Positions 42,401 to 49,168 of a DNA stretch of 51,428 bases are shown here, piece after piece. Both the position numbers and the translations under genes were made by a program. The notes beneath the pieces were generated by a model. That model worked only from the letters and a program-made list of their open reading frames with translations, was not told where the DNA came from and made no database searches. Positions within the stretch are counted from its first letter, which is position 1. Every line of letters starts with the position of its first letter. The stretch spans positions 1 to 51,428 of the forward strand of contig CAJXUT010000001.1 of NCBI GenBank assembly GCA_913061365.1, in the 5' to 3' direction. The stretch comes from an uncultured Colwellia sp. Its GTDB lineage: Bacteria > Pseudomonadota > Gammaproteobacteria > Enterobacterales > Alteromonadaceae.

Positions 42401-43876
42401 CCCTTGTGCCGTTGGCGTGTATTCTTCTAATACCATGTGGTAGTTAGTACCACCAAAACCAAATGAGCTGATGCCTGCACGACGAGGTAAACCATCTTCT
42501 CTTGCCATCCAAGGACGTGTTTCACTGTTCAAATACATTGGGCTATTTTCAATTTCTAGCGCTGTATTTGGTTGATCAATATGAATAGTTGCCGGTAATA
42601 CTTTGTGGTGTAACGCTAAAATTGCTTTGATCATACCTGCAGAGCCAGCAGCTGCTTTAGTATGGCCAATTTGCGACTTAACTGAGCCTAATGCAATATG
42701 CTGTTTTTGATCGTTATTTGCACTAAAATGCTTAACCAAACCACCAAATTCAGCGGCATCGCCTGCTTTGGTACCCGTACCGTGGGCTTCAATTAAACCA
42801 CAAGAGCTAGGAGCAAAACCTGCATCATCATAAGCACGTTTTAATGCTTTTGCTTGTCCATCTGGACGCGGTGCATAAATAGATTTAAAACGGCCATCTG
42901 AAGAAGTACCAATACCTTTAAGTACCGCATAAATTTTATCGCCATCACGTTCAGCATCTTCAAGACGTTTAAACGCCATCATGCCGATACCTTCACCAAT
43001 CATCATGCCTTTTGAATCATTATCAAACGGGCGAATATCTTCACCGGTAGTAAAAGCAGGCGTTTTAGAGAATGACATGTACATAAACGGTGAGTTATCA
43101 CAACAAACACCACCAGAAATCATCACTTCTGAGCGATGCTCTAATAAGTCTGAAATGGCTAATTTAATTGCTGCTAATGAACCTGCACAAGCCGCATCAA
43201 CCACACAGTTAGTGCCACCAAAATCAAAACGGTTAGCAATACGACCTGAAATAACATTACCTAACATGCCAGGGAATGAATTTTCTTCCCAGCCAATATA
43301 AGCTTTCTTAAACTTTTCAATGATCATGGCGCGATCTTCAGCATCAACACCAGAGGCTTTTAATACTTTTTCTAAAACAGGGCCTTGTAAGCGAGACGTT
43401 AATGGTGAAATTTGTTTTTGTCCACCACCCACACCTAGCGTGATACCTACTTTGTCACGGTCATAGCCTGAGCCATCACCTATACCTGCATCATTTAGCA
43501 CATCACGAGCAACCACTAATGATAATAATTGTGCGATATCGGTTAATTCTAAGATATTTGGCGGTAAACCAAACTCCATAGGATCAAAGTCAATTTCAGG
43601 TAAAAAGCCACCGCGTTTACAGTAGGTTTTATCTGCTGCGCGTGGATCGCTATTATAATAATCGTCAACTGCCCAACGATCGCTAGGCACATCTTTAATG
43701 GTGTCTACTGATTCAAAAATATTGTCCCAGTAATCTTCTAAATTTTTAGCATCTGCAAAAATTGAGGCCATACCAACAACAGCAATTGGGCACTCTTGTA
43801 AGCGCGAGTTAAATTGCTGTTCATCAGTGAGGTTTTCTTCAGCTTTTACATTTGTTACATCTTGCTTATTAACCAT
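36425..43876 (-). CDS. pfaA: PfaA: PUFA synthase KS-AT-ACPx4-KR subunit (with C-terminal hotdog-like region)
   Basis: KS VDAACAGSLAAIK; AT TAGHSFGELTALWAAG; four LGIDSIKRVEILG ACP motifs; KR-type LVSGGAKGVTAHCVIEIAKQ and GVLADKFIEQKT. Confidence 0.98.
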   Translation of the reverse strand: MVNKQDVTNVKAEENLTDEQQFNSRLQECPIAVVGMASIFADAKNLEDYWDNIFESVDTIKDVPSDRWAVDDYYNSDPRAADKTYCKRGGFLPEIDFDPMEFGLPPNILELTDIAQLLSLVVARDVLNDAGIGDGSGYDRDKVGITLGVGGGQKQISPLTSRLQGPVLEKVLKASGVDAEDRAMIIEKFKKAYIGWEENSFPGMLGNVISGRIANRFDFGGTNCVVDAACAGSLAAIKLAISDLLEHRSEVMISGGVCCDNSPFMYMSFSKTPAFTTGEDIRPFDNDSKGMMIGEGIGMMAFKRLEDAERDGDKIYAVLKGIGTSSDGRFKSIYAPRPDGQAKALKRAYDDAGFAPSSCGLIEAHGTGTKAGDAAEFGGLVKHFSANNDQKQHIALGSVKSQIGHTKAAAGSAGMIKAILALHHKVLPATIHIDQPNTALEIENSPMYLNSETRPWMAREDGLPRRAGISSFGFGGTNYHMVLEEYTPTAQGQYRLNAVPQTILVAAESENALIANLTDWQAKLSVNSEAQPYVFNALVTENALQTPAAELARCGFVAKNAEQAISMIEAALKQFKAKAGQDDWSIPTGVYYRKSALTVEGKVVALFSGQGSQYVNMGRELACNFPSVMQAAQDMDSEFTTAGLGQLTPTTYPIPVFSNDERKAQEEALRLTQHAQPAIGTLSVGLYKTFTNAGFKADFTAGHSFGELTALWAAGVLNDSDYMMLARSRGQAMAAPEDTSVDTGTMIAVVGSPEKVAEDIKDIKDISIANYNSNNQVVVAGVTSQIAIAMDELKAKGYKVVPLPVSAAFHTPLVGHAQKPFAAAIDNAKFNKPSVPVYSNGTAKAHSNKAADIKKSLKNHILESVHFNEEIDNIYADGGRVFVEFGPKNVLTKLVENILQDKDDVVAIAVNANPKKSADMQMRQAAVQMAVLGLTLNDVDPYCAVKRPLAATKMSPLGMKLTGASYVSAKTTKAFEDALNDGVTIKQATSVPVAVPAAQVVEKIVEVEKIVEKIVEVEKIVYLNADGSIAQPNEVNVPAAVTGGAGAEDLANSIERSVSQFVDHQQQLLNVHEQYMQGPKDYAKTFDTVLSAQEGDELPESLDRTLGMYHDFQSETLRVHEQYLNNQTDNMAAMLSTSDAPVVAKNVEKVVTPAAPKASTPAPVKPAAQVSKPVTQATPVTPVVTNTPVAPVQTVATAVAMAPVAETVIAVPAQAAAVDLAKIQTVMMEVVAEKTGYPTEMLELEMDMEADLGIDSIKRVEILGSVQETIPDLPELNPEDLAELRTLGEIVSYMQSKVSAAPAAVVESAPVADTSAAPAIDTAYIQKVMMEVVAEKTGYPVDMLELEMDMEADLGIDSIKRVEILGSVQETIPDLPELNPEDLAELRTLGEIVSYMQSKVSAPVVESAPVAAVSAAPAIDTDYIQKVMMDVVAEKTGYPVDMLELEMDMEADLGIDSIKRVEILGAVQETIPDLPELNPEDLAELRTLGEIVSYMQSKVSPAEQLIVTSNEVSAAPAIDTDYIQKVMMEVVAEKTGYPVEMLELAMDMEADLGIDSIKRVEILGAVQETIPDLPELNPEDLAELRTLGEIVSYMQSKVSPTEPTPPGAKASVPTADKTTEVTADFQGAPSATVELTALSSINKIAQDVTGANALIVDDGTGAAVALSGKLVKAGWNVTALKPNWITVNSKKAFAKSVNVIEIGNSDKTLDEAQVSDIIEKNEQLDAVIYLQSGNPVDAIAYPEAAKQGLMLAFILAKLSKVKAATKVRASFMVVTRQGGALGFANGDDSAAQVKADVNADLVQAGLAGLVKTINHEWNAGEDSVFCRVVDLSAKLAADKAATMISDELLDIDTSFVEVAYDTDNLSNNIGTRLTLTGVATDSYQLTAGESITSDSVFLVSGGAKGVTAHCVIEIAKQYQAKFILLGRSSFDDNEPSWAQGITDEVALKKAAMQALIAAGDKPTPVKVTQFVRPVLANREIAQTLNAIKAAGGQAHYVAADVTNSSSVSAAVAPITKELGEVTGIIHGAGVLADKFIEQKTLAEFNSVYTTKIDGLLSLLAATTAEKVKHLVLFSSAAGFHGNPGQSDYSIANDILNKTAYRFKALNPNAQVLSFNWGPWDGGMVTPELKRMFNDRGVYIIPLDAGAKLLVSELGANNNRCAQILVGNDLSKDQAGTAAKKPQVSRLNVSVNKILLATNNTFLADHIIGEDKVFPTVCAIAWMRDASEQAYLDYHYQGLENYKLFKGVIFDGSEASEYQIDMNAQVVDDGASLTVDTKISSFNAQGKIVFHYGAQLVLTSKRTVSPEINLTIPTTAKNAQALYSNGTLFHGPSLQGINEVLECNEQGLLLRCQVPSVANDKQGDFPLSSTGEQSNIFANDLAYQAMLVWAKKELGLGSLPSSTQSWTVYREVTLNECFYLQLTVVKSSGKGKQRGALTADIQLISEGNQVLSEIKSAKVTASANLNDLFLPKTLSETALTEKEV
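39080..40222 (-). repeat. Four tandem ACP-encoding repeats within pfaA (unit about 300 bp)
   Basis: Near-identical protein units [MEVVAEKTGYP..MLEL.MDMEADLGIDSIKRVEILG[SA]VQETIPDLPELNPEDLAELRTLGEIVSYMQSKV], one each at about 39.99-40.22, 39.68-39.91, 39.39-39.62 and 39.09-39.32 kb. Confidence 0.97.
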
Positions 43877-43891
43877 TAAAGTATCTCCAGT

Positions 43892-44773
43892 TTAGGATTT
43901 TGTTGCGTTTTCGCGGTCACTATTGTCAATATCACTTGGGCGATTTTTTTCATCATCAGCACTATCAGTGGCATTGTTCGCTACATCATTTAGTAGACGA
44001 AAACGACTTAGAAATTCAGTATAATTACCCGCCAAAATTCGGCGAATATGGAATGGGGCTTTAGTGAGCACGTAGCTCATGTAACGACTCGCTGCATCAG
44101 CTTCGTTACCATCATAAATATCAACATATACCCAGCCAGAGCTAGGATCATTGGCGACGAGTAAACGTCGTTTATTCATTTGATCTTTTTCTTTTACTTC
44201 TTCAGAGTCAGCCGTTTGCTTTTCATTAGAAAAGTCTGGCAATTGTGTGACTTTTACTTGTACGACTTCATCTTCCGATAAATTATTAGTCCGATTCAGT
44301 ACTTCACGCATTGCTTGTGGTGAAATATCTGAATGGAGTACTTGGTGTTCAAGGGTATCTTCTAACGTGACTTGTACAGGTGACGACAGTGGGCTATCTG
44401 CATCGATAAATTCACCACTATCTTCCATATCAGCTAAACGCGAAACACCATGGCGTTTTAAACAACGTTGTAAGCCGGCACGAGATACATGTGGATTGAT
44501 AAACTGTTTACAGACCGCAAGTAATTCATCAAGAGAGAGCAATAATCGAGTTCTCAATTCAACAACAACATACTCTTGCGCTTCACTTAACGTAGTGTTT
44601 AATTGTTTTGGTACATGAGACGCATCTGACATCGATTCGCGTCGACGCCATTTGCGTACTGTTGACTCAGATATTTTAAGTAAACGTGCTAGAACCGCAG
44701 TTGGTAAATCTGATTCATGAATAAACGCACGCATTTCAGGCGTTGTAGTCGCATTCGCATGTTGTTTAGACAT
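43892..44773 (-). CDS. pfaR: PfaR-like transcriptional regulator with IS481-transposase-like architecture
   Basis: N-terminal HTH (LARLLKISESTVRKWRRR), LSLDELLAVCKQFINPHVSRAGLQRCLKRHGVSRL, degenerate rve-like segment; directly upstream of pfaA (15-bp gap). Confidence 0.85.
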   Translation of the reverse strand: MSKQHANATTTPEMRAFIHESDLPTAVLARLLKISESTVRKWRRRESMSDASHVPKQLNTTLSEAQEYVVVELRTRLLLSLDELLAVCKQFINPHVSRAGLQRCLKRHGVSRLADMEDSGEFIDADSPLSSPVQVTLEDTLEHQVLHSDISPQAMREVLNRTNNLSEDEVVQVKVTQLPDFSNEKQTADSEEVKEKDQMNKRRLLVANDPSSGWVYVDIYDGNEADAASRYMSYVLTKAPFHIRRILAGNYTEFLSRFRLLNDVANNATDSADDEKNRPSDIDNSDRENATKS

Positions 44774-44787
44774 TATTTACCTTTACC

Positions 44788-44807
44788 AAACAATATGCAT
44801 ATTGTTT
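44788..44807. promoter_or_regulatory. Perfect 20-bp palindrome upstream of pfaR, candidate operator
   Basis: AAACAATATGCATATTGTTT, 14 bp before the pfaR start codon. Confidence 0.6.
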
Positions 44808-45073
44808 ACTATGCTCTGCTGTAGTGGTTATGCTTACTTGCTGCTTTATCATCAATCGTCTTTCTTCATCGTGTATTAAATATAAAATACACTGAATATA
44901 TTTTATCAAGGTGGGCTAATATACACAGGTTTCATACCCAACACAATCACCCGATACAAGGTTAAATGTGAAAATAGACAAAAGTATTAGCTACCGATAA
45001 GTTCGAATGGACAACCAGTTGAAGCTGGCAGGTTTCCATTTTATAAAAATCAAGTATAAGTAAGTAAAAACCT

Positions 45074-45087
45074 TTGATTTGCATCAA
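45074..45087. promoter_or_regulatory. FNR/EtrA-type binding box
   Basis: TTGAT-TTGC-ATCAA, exact match to consensus TTGATnnnnATCAA in the pfaR-pfaE divergent intergenic region. Confidence 0.55.
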
Positions 45088-45218
45088 GGGTTTTCGATAA
45101 AAGCAGCATAAAAAGTTAAAATTCTGTCTAAATTTTATGATAGAGTCGCAGTTATTAAAATTAGTCTTTGTTATAAAACTTACATAGATTATTCAATACA
45201 ACCTTGTGATACTTTTTC

Positions 45219-46052
45219 ATGACTCTTGCTTTAACTGCACAAAAATCAAAAAACTCTCTGAAAATTAATCAGCATGAAATCCATTTGTGGCAAGTCAACC
45301 CGAGTGAAATAACACAAACTGAATTGCTCGATAAATATAAAGATTTACTCAGCGCTGATGAAACAGTTAAACAGCAAAGATACAAGTTTGCTAACGACAG
45401 GCATGATGCCTTAGTTACTCGAGCCTTTATACGAGATCTACTCTCGTATTATGCTGATATTGCGCCTAATGAGTGGCAATTCGAGAAAGGAGAAAAAGAT
45501 AAACCTGAAATTGTTAATCCGCCACTGCCTTTGCGATTTAATATAAGCCACACAAAAAATCTTATTATCTGTGTAGTTACTTTAGAAGACGATATTGGTT
45601 GTGATGTTGAGAACACAACACGCAATAACGATGTTTTAGCCATAGCAGATAGATACTTTTCAGTAACTGAGACTAATGAATTATTCTCTTTACCTAAAGA
45701 GCAACAACGTCATCGTTTTTTTGACTATTGGACGTTAAAAGAGTCATACATTAAAGCATGGGGACTAGGCTTAGCTATTCCCCTTAAAGACTTTAGTTTC
45801 AATATTATTGATACCTTCACAGAGACATCATTGCCCTTTGCTATTAAAAATAATATTAATTTGAGCTTTGCTCAACATAGGGTAGATAACGCAAGTATTT
45901 GGCAAAATTGGCTTTTATATCCAGTAGGTAATGAACAACATCGTATTGCCATTGCATTAAGAGCTAAAAATCAAAACCAAGATATTGATTATAAGCTACG
46001 CTGTTTTAATAGCATTCCATTACTAGGTTACCAAGAAACACTACTTACTTGA
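45219..46052 (+). CDS. pfaE: PfaE: 4'-phosphopantetheinyl transferase (Sfp-type)
   Basis: LPLRFNISHTKNLIICVV, DIGCDVENTTRNND, FFDYWTLKESYIKAWGLGL. Confidence 0.95.
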   Translation: MTLALTAQKSKNSLKINQHEIHLWQVNPSEITQTELLDKYKDLLSADETVKQQRYKFANDRHDALVTRAFIRDLLSYYADIAPNEWQFEKGEKDKPEIVNPPLPLRFNISHTKNLIICVVTLEDDIGCDVENTTRNNDVLAIADRYFSVTETNELFSLPKEQQRHRFFDYWTLKESYIKAWGLGLAIPLKDFSFNIIDTFTETSLPFAIKNNINLSFAQHRVDNASIWQNWLLYPVGNEQHRIAIALRAKNQNQDIDYKLRCFNSIPLLGYQETLLT

Positions 46053-46445
46053 TGTTAGTGGATTTAGTATTTCATCAGGAATTGGATGTAAGCGTTTTTC
46101 TTTATCTAGACAAACCATTTCAATATCGCCAATAACGGCAGGTTTAGTGGCATTAGGACGCCAAACTTCTTGTCGCCATAGCGTTTTATATTTTCCATCA
46201 AGTTTAAACGTTGTGCGAATATCACAAATTTCAGCAAACTCAACACCGTCTTGAAAAGTTAAATTTGCTTTATATACAGCAAAGCCTAAACTTTTTTCAT
46301 TCCATAATTTAGCTAAACGATCACTATCAATGACATGTTCACGTGCACGTTCAAAGTACTTTAAAAAATTGGGATGATAAACGACTCCTGAATGGTCAGT
46401 GTCTTCATAATAGATTTGTACTGGATGGTGGTAAATTTTACTCAT
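46041..46445 (-). CDS. YbgC/FadM-family acyl-CoA thioesterase (hotdog), Orf6-like
   Basis: VQIYYEDTDHSGVVYHPNFLKYFERARE 4HBT signature; 3' end overlaps pfaE convergently by 12 bp. Confidence 0.9.
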   Translation of the reverse strand: MSKIYHHPVQIYYEDTDHSGVVYHPNFLKYFERAREHVIDSDRLAKLWNEKSLGFAVYKANLTFQDGVEFAEICDIRTTFKLDGKYKTLWRQEVWRPNATKPAVIGDIEMVCLDKEKRLHPIPDEILNPLTSSK

Positions 46446-46681
46446 ATAGATATATTATTTTCTAGCGCTAGCGGATTAATTCCGGCTATTTTAACCCTAT
46501 AGCCTACATTAACAAAAGCGTTATAACATCAACATATTAAAAGCTTGATCGTTTTGTTAAAAAGTAACACTATTTTTGGGAAGATTTAAATTTACTCATT
46601 TAAACCTTCTAATTTTTAATGCTAAGTTATTGAATACTCTCACATGGAAGTTAACTCAATAACCTAGCCTATTAACGTTAA

Positions 46682-47077
46682 CTATTCGACCTGACTAAAC
46701 ACCATATTGGTGTAATCAACCATACCAATAATTTCTTTGTTTTCAATAACTGGAGCAAGATGAATTCTGAAGCGCTCAAATAATCGAGCACAATATCTTA
46801 CATCCATATCAGGTAGCACACTGATCAATGGTTTCGCCATTATTTCATATAAGTTTACGCGTTCAGGAGAACGATCTTTTGCTAAAACTTCTTTAGCGAT
46901 ATCAGCAAGCATTACTATGCCGTATTCGTCTTGCTCATTACGTTTATTAATAATTAATGCTGTGACATTATGCTCTTTAGCAAGCTTAATACCTTCAGAA
47001 GCAGTCATCATGCCATCGGCAAATTGATAATTATCGGTGGTCATTGCATCTTTGACTTGTACTAATTTATGGCTCAT
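46682..47077 (-). CDS. CBS domain protein
   Basis: VKDAMTTDNYQFADGMMTASEGIKLAKEHNVTALIINKR...IGMVDYTNMVF paired CBS pattern. Confidence 0.88.
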   Translation of the reverse strand: MSHKLVQVKDAMTTDNYQFADGMMTASEGIKLAKEHNVTALIINKRNEQDEYGIVMLADIAKEVLAKDRSPERVNLYEIMAKPLISVLPDMDVRYCARLFERFRIHLAPVIENKEIIGMVDYTNMVFSQVE

Positions 47078-47424
47078 AACTCTTCCTCAACTTTACCTTT
47101 TAATCGCTCTACTTGATGAGCTACGCCCACTGCATCTTCAACATTTAGCTGAATTGCAATGCCTTTACCTGAGTCTTCATCAAAACCCGCAATTTTACTA
47201 ATTCGCTCAAGGACTTTTCTTGATAAATGTTCTTCAACAACAAAAAGTAATACATCTCTTTGTGTCTCTAGCTGCATACCAAAGAAAGTACGTTGGCGTT
47301 TAACACCCTCGCCTCTAGCATGATTTATTATGGTTGCGCCTGTTGCGCCTGCCATTCTTGCCCCTTTCATAACGTCATCTGTTACAGAGTCGTCTACAAA
47401 GGCAACAATTAATTTGAATTGCAT
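47074..47424 (-). CDS. P-II family nitrogen regulator-like protein
   Basis: MQFKLIVAFVDDSVTDDVMKGARMAGATGATIINHARGEG... PII-like fold; 4-bp overlap with CBS gene. Confidence 0.8.
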   Translation of the reverse strand: MQFKLIVAFVDDSVTDDVMKGARMAGATGATIINHARGEGVKRQRTFFGMQLETQRDVLLFVVEEHLSRKVLERISKIAGFDEDSGKGIAIQLNVEDAVGVAHQVERLKGKVEEEL

Positions 47425-47449
47425 ATGATCACCTGTTTTATTAATCTTT

Positions 47450-48298
47450 TTAAGACTCGTTACTTGAGTCTTTTTGTATCTGTTTTAAATTACGTTTATT
47501 TACTTTAATACGTTTTCTTTTTTCTAATTTCTTTTCAACTCGACGCGCTTTAGCTTCTGTTATTTGAGCATAAGCCATAACTGCAATAATCGGGAATAAA
47601 CTAGCGAAAGCTATTAAGCCAAATCCATCAATAAGTGGGCTACGACCCGGAATTGTACTAGCTAAACCTAAACCTAATGCAGCAACTAAAGGCACGGTTA
47701 CTGTAGATGTGGTTACACCGCCAGAATCATAGGCTAATGGCACAATCAATTTAGGACAAAAGAAGGTTTGAATAACCACAACAATATAGCCAGCAATAAT
47801 GTAGTAATGAATAGGATGACCAACAACAATACGGTAACTTCCTAAAGCGATACCAATAGCAACACCAATAGCCACTGAAATGCGCAAACTGTTAGCATTG
47901 ATAGCACCACCAGAAACTTCTTCCGCCTTAATAGCAACCGCAATAAGTGAAGGCTCCGCAATGGTTGTACTAAAACCTATGGCAGCAGCAAATATATAAA
48001 CCCACTTATAGTCTGACCAATGGATGCTTGTTAGTACTGTCTCGCCTGCTTGGATGAACTCTGGCGCAGTGAGCTGCTCCGCCATCATTTTCCCTAACGG
48101 AAATAAAGCTTTTTCTAAGCCAAGTAAAAATAAAGCTAAACCTATAAGTACGTAGATAAAGCCAAAGCCCACTTGTTTGATATGAGGAATAGGTTTGCGA
48201 ATAACGAGTAATTGAAAGCCTAATATGATTGATAAGATAGGTAATACATCAACAACTGTATTTTTTAGCGTATTTAAAAATTCAAAAAGTAAGTCCAT
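47450..48298 (-). CDS. DUF1538 family membrane protein (second of pair)
   Basis: [70 protein letters not shown]. Confidence 0.82.
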   Translation of the reverse strand: MDLLFEFLNTLKNTVVDVLPILSIILGFQLLVIRKPIPHIKQVGFGFIYVLIGLALFLLGLEKALFPLGKMMAEQLTAPEFIQAGETVLTSIHWSDYKWVYIFAAAIGFSTTIAEPSLIAVAIKAEEVSGGAINANSLRISVAIGVAIGIALGSYRIVVGHPIHYYIIAGYIVVVIQTFFCPKLIVPLAYDSGGVTTSTVTVPLVAALGLGLASTIPGRSPLIDGFGLIAFASLFPIIAVMAYAQITEAKARRVEKKLEKRKRIKVNKRNLKQIQKDSSNES

Positions 48299-49035
48299 TA
48301 ACCAATCACCATGCCATACATCATCACAAAAATCATTGGCGTTAAGGAAGCAAAAGCAATTAAACCAAAGCCGTCAATCATGGGGTTTCGCCCCTTTATT
48401 GCCGATGCTAAACCAACACCTAGGGCAGTTACTAACGGAACCGTAATTGTAGACGTTGTAACGCCACCAGAATCATAAGCAATACCGATAATCCAACTAG
48501 GTGCTATGATTGTCATCAATACAACAACGACATAACCGCCTAGAATTAAGTATTGTATTGGCCAACCACGAAGTATACGTAAAACACCAATTACAATGGC
48601 AAGTCCAACAGCAAAGGCAACGGTAAAACGTAAGCCGTTAGCGTAGGAAAGTTGCGACTCGACTGTATCGGCAATTATCCCACCTGAGGCAGCAACAATT
48701 GCAGCTTCTTTTGCTACAGCTATTAAGGAGGGTTCAGCTACGGTAGTTCCAAATCCTAAACAAAAAGCAAAAGTAAGAAGCCAGCTAATACTGCCTTTTT
48801 TCGCGAAGGCTTGCGCCATCGACTCACCAATGGGAAACAACCCCATCTCTAATCCATAAATAAAGAAGGTAAGCCCCAAAACAACTAAGACTAACCCCAC
48901 TAAAATATCGCCAACATTAGGCATAGTTTGTTGTAAAACAACAAACTGAAAAAAGGCAATAACAAGAATTATAGGTAATAAGTCTTTACAGCTACCTAAT
49001 AATGCTTTTAAAAAAACGATAATTTGATTATTCAT
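48298..49035 (-). CDS. DUF1538 family membrane protein (first of pair)
   Basis: [72 protein letters not shown]. Confidence 0.82.
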   Translation of the reverse strand: MNNQIIVFLKALLGSCKDLLPIILVIAFFQFVVLQQTMPNVGDILVGLVLVVLGLTFFIYGLEMGLFPIGESMAQAFAKKGSISWLLTFAFCLGFGTTVAEPSLIAVAKEAAIVAASGGIIADTVESQLSYANGLRFTVAFAVGLAIVIGVLRILRGWPIQYLILGGYVVVVLMTIIAPSWIIGIAYDSGGVTTSTITVPLVTALGVGLASAIKGRNPMIDGFGLIAFASLTPMIFVMMYGMVIG

Positions 49036-49081
49036 AAAAAAATATGTGATTCAGAATACTGAGTATTATATTAAGAATTAA

Positions 49082-49115
49082 AACATTTACTTTGATTCAA
49101 TACAAAGTAAATGTT
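49082..49115 (-). terminator. 13-bp perfect stem hairpin, candidate terminator of the radical SAM gene
   Basis: AACATTTACTTTG attcaata CAAAGTAAATGTT; on the minus strand followed by ttttaattctt. Confidence 0.5.
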
Positions 49116-49168
49116 CATTTAAAATAAAAACATAACAATAAATTTATATTACTACACTCTAGTAAGTT

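Noticed and set aside
46626-46663. GTTATTGA...TCAATAAC inverted repeat upstream of the thioesterase / downstream of the CBS gene
   Set aside because: Only 8 bp, AT-rich, with a long loop and no T-run; too weak to call a terminator or regulatory site.
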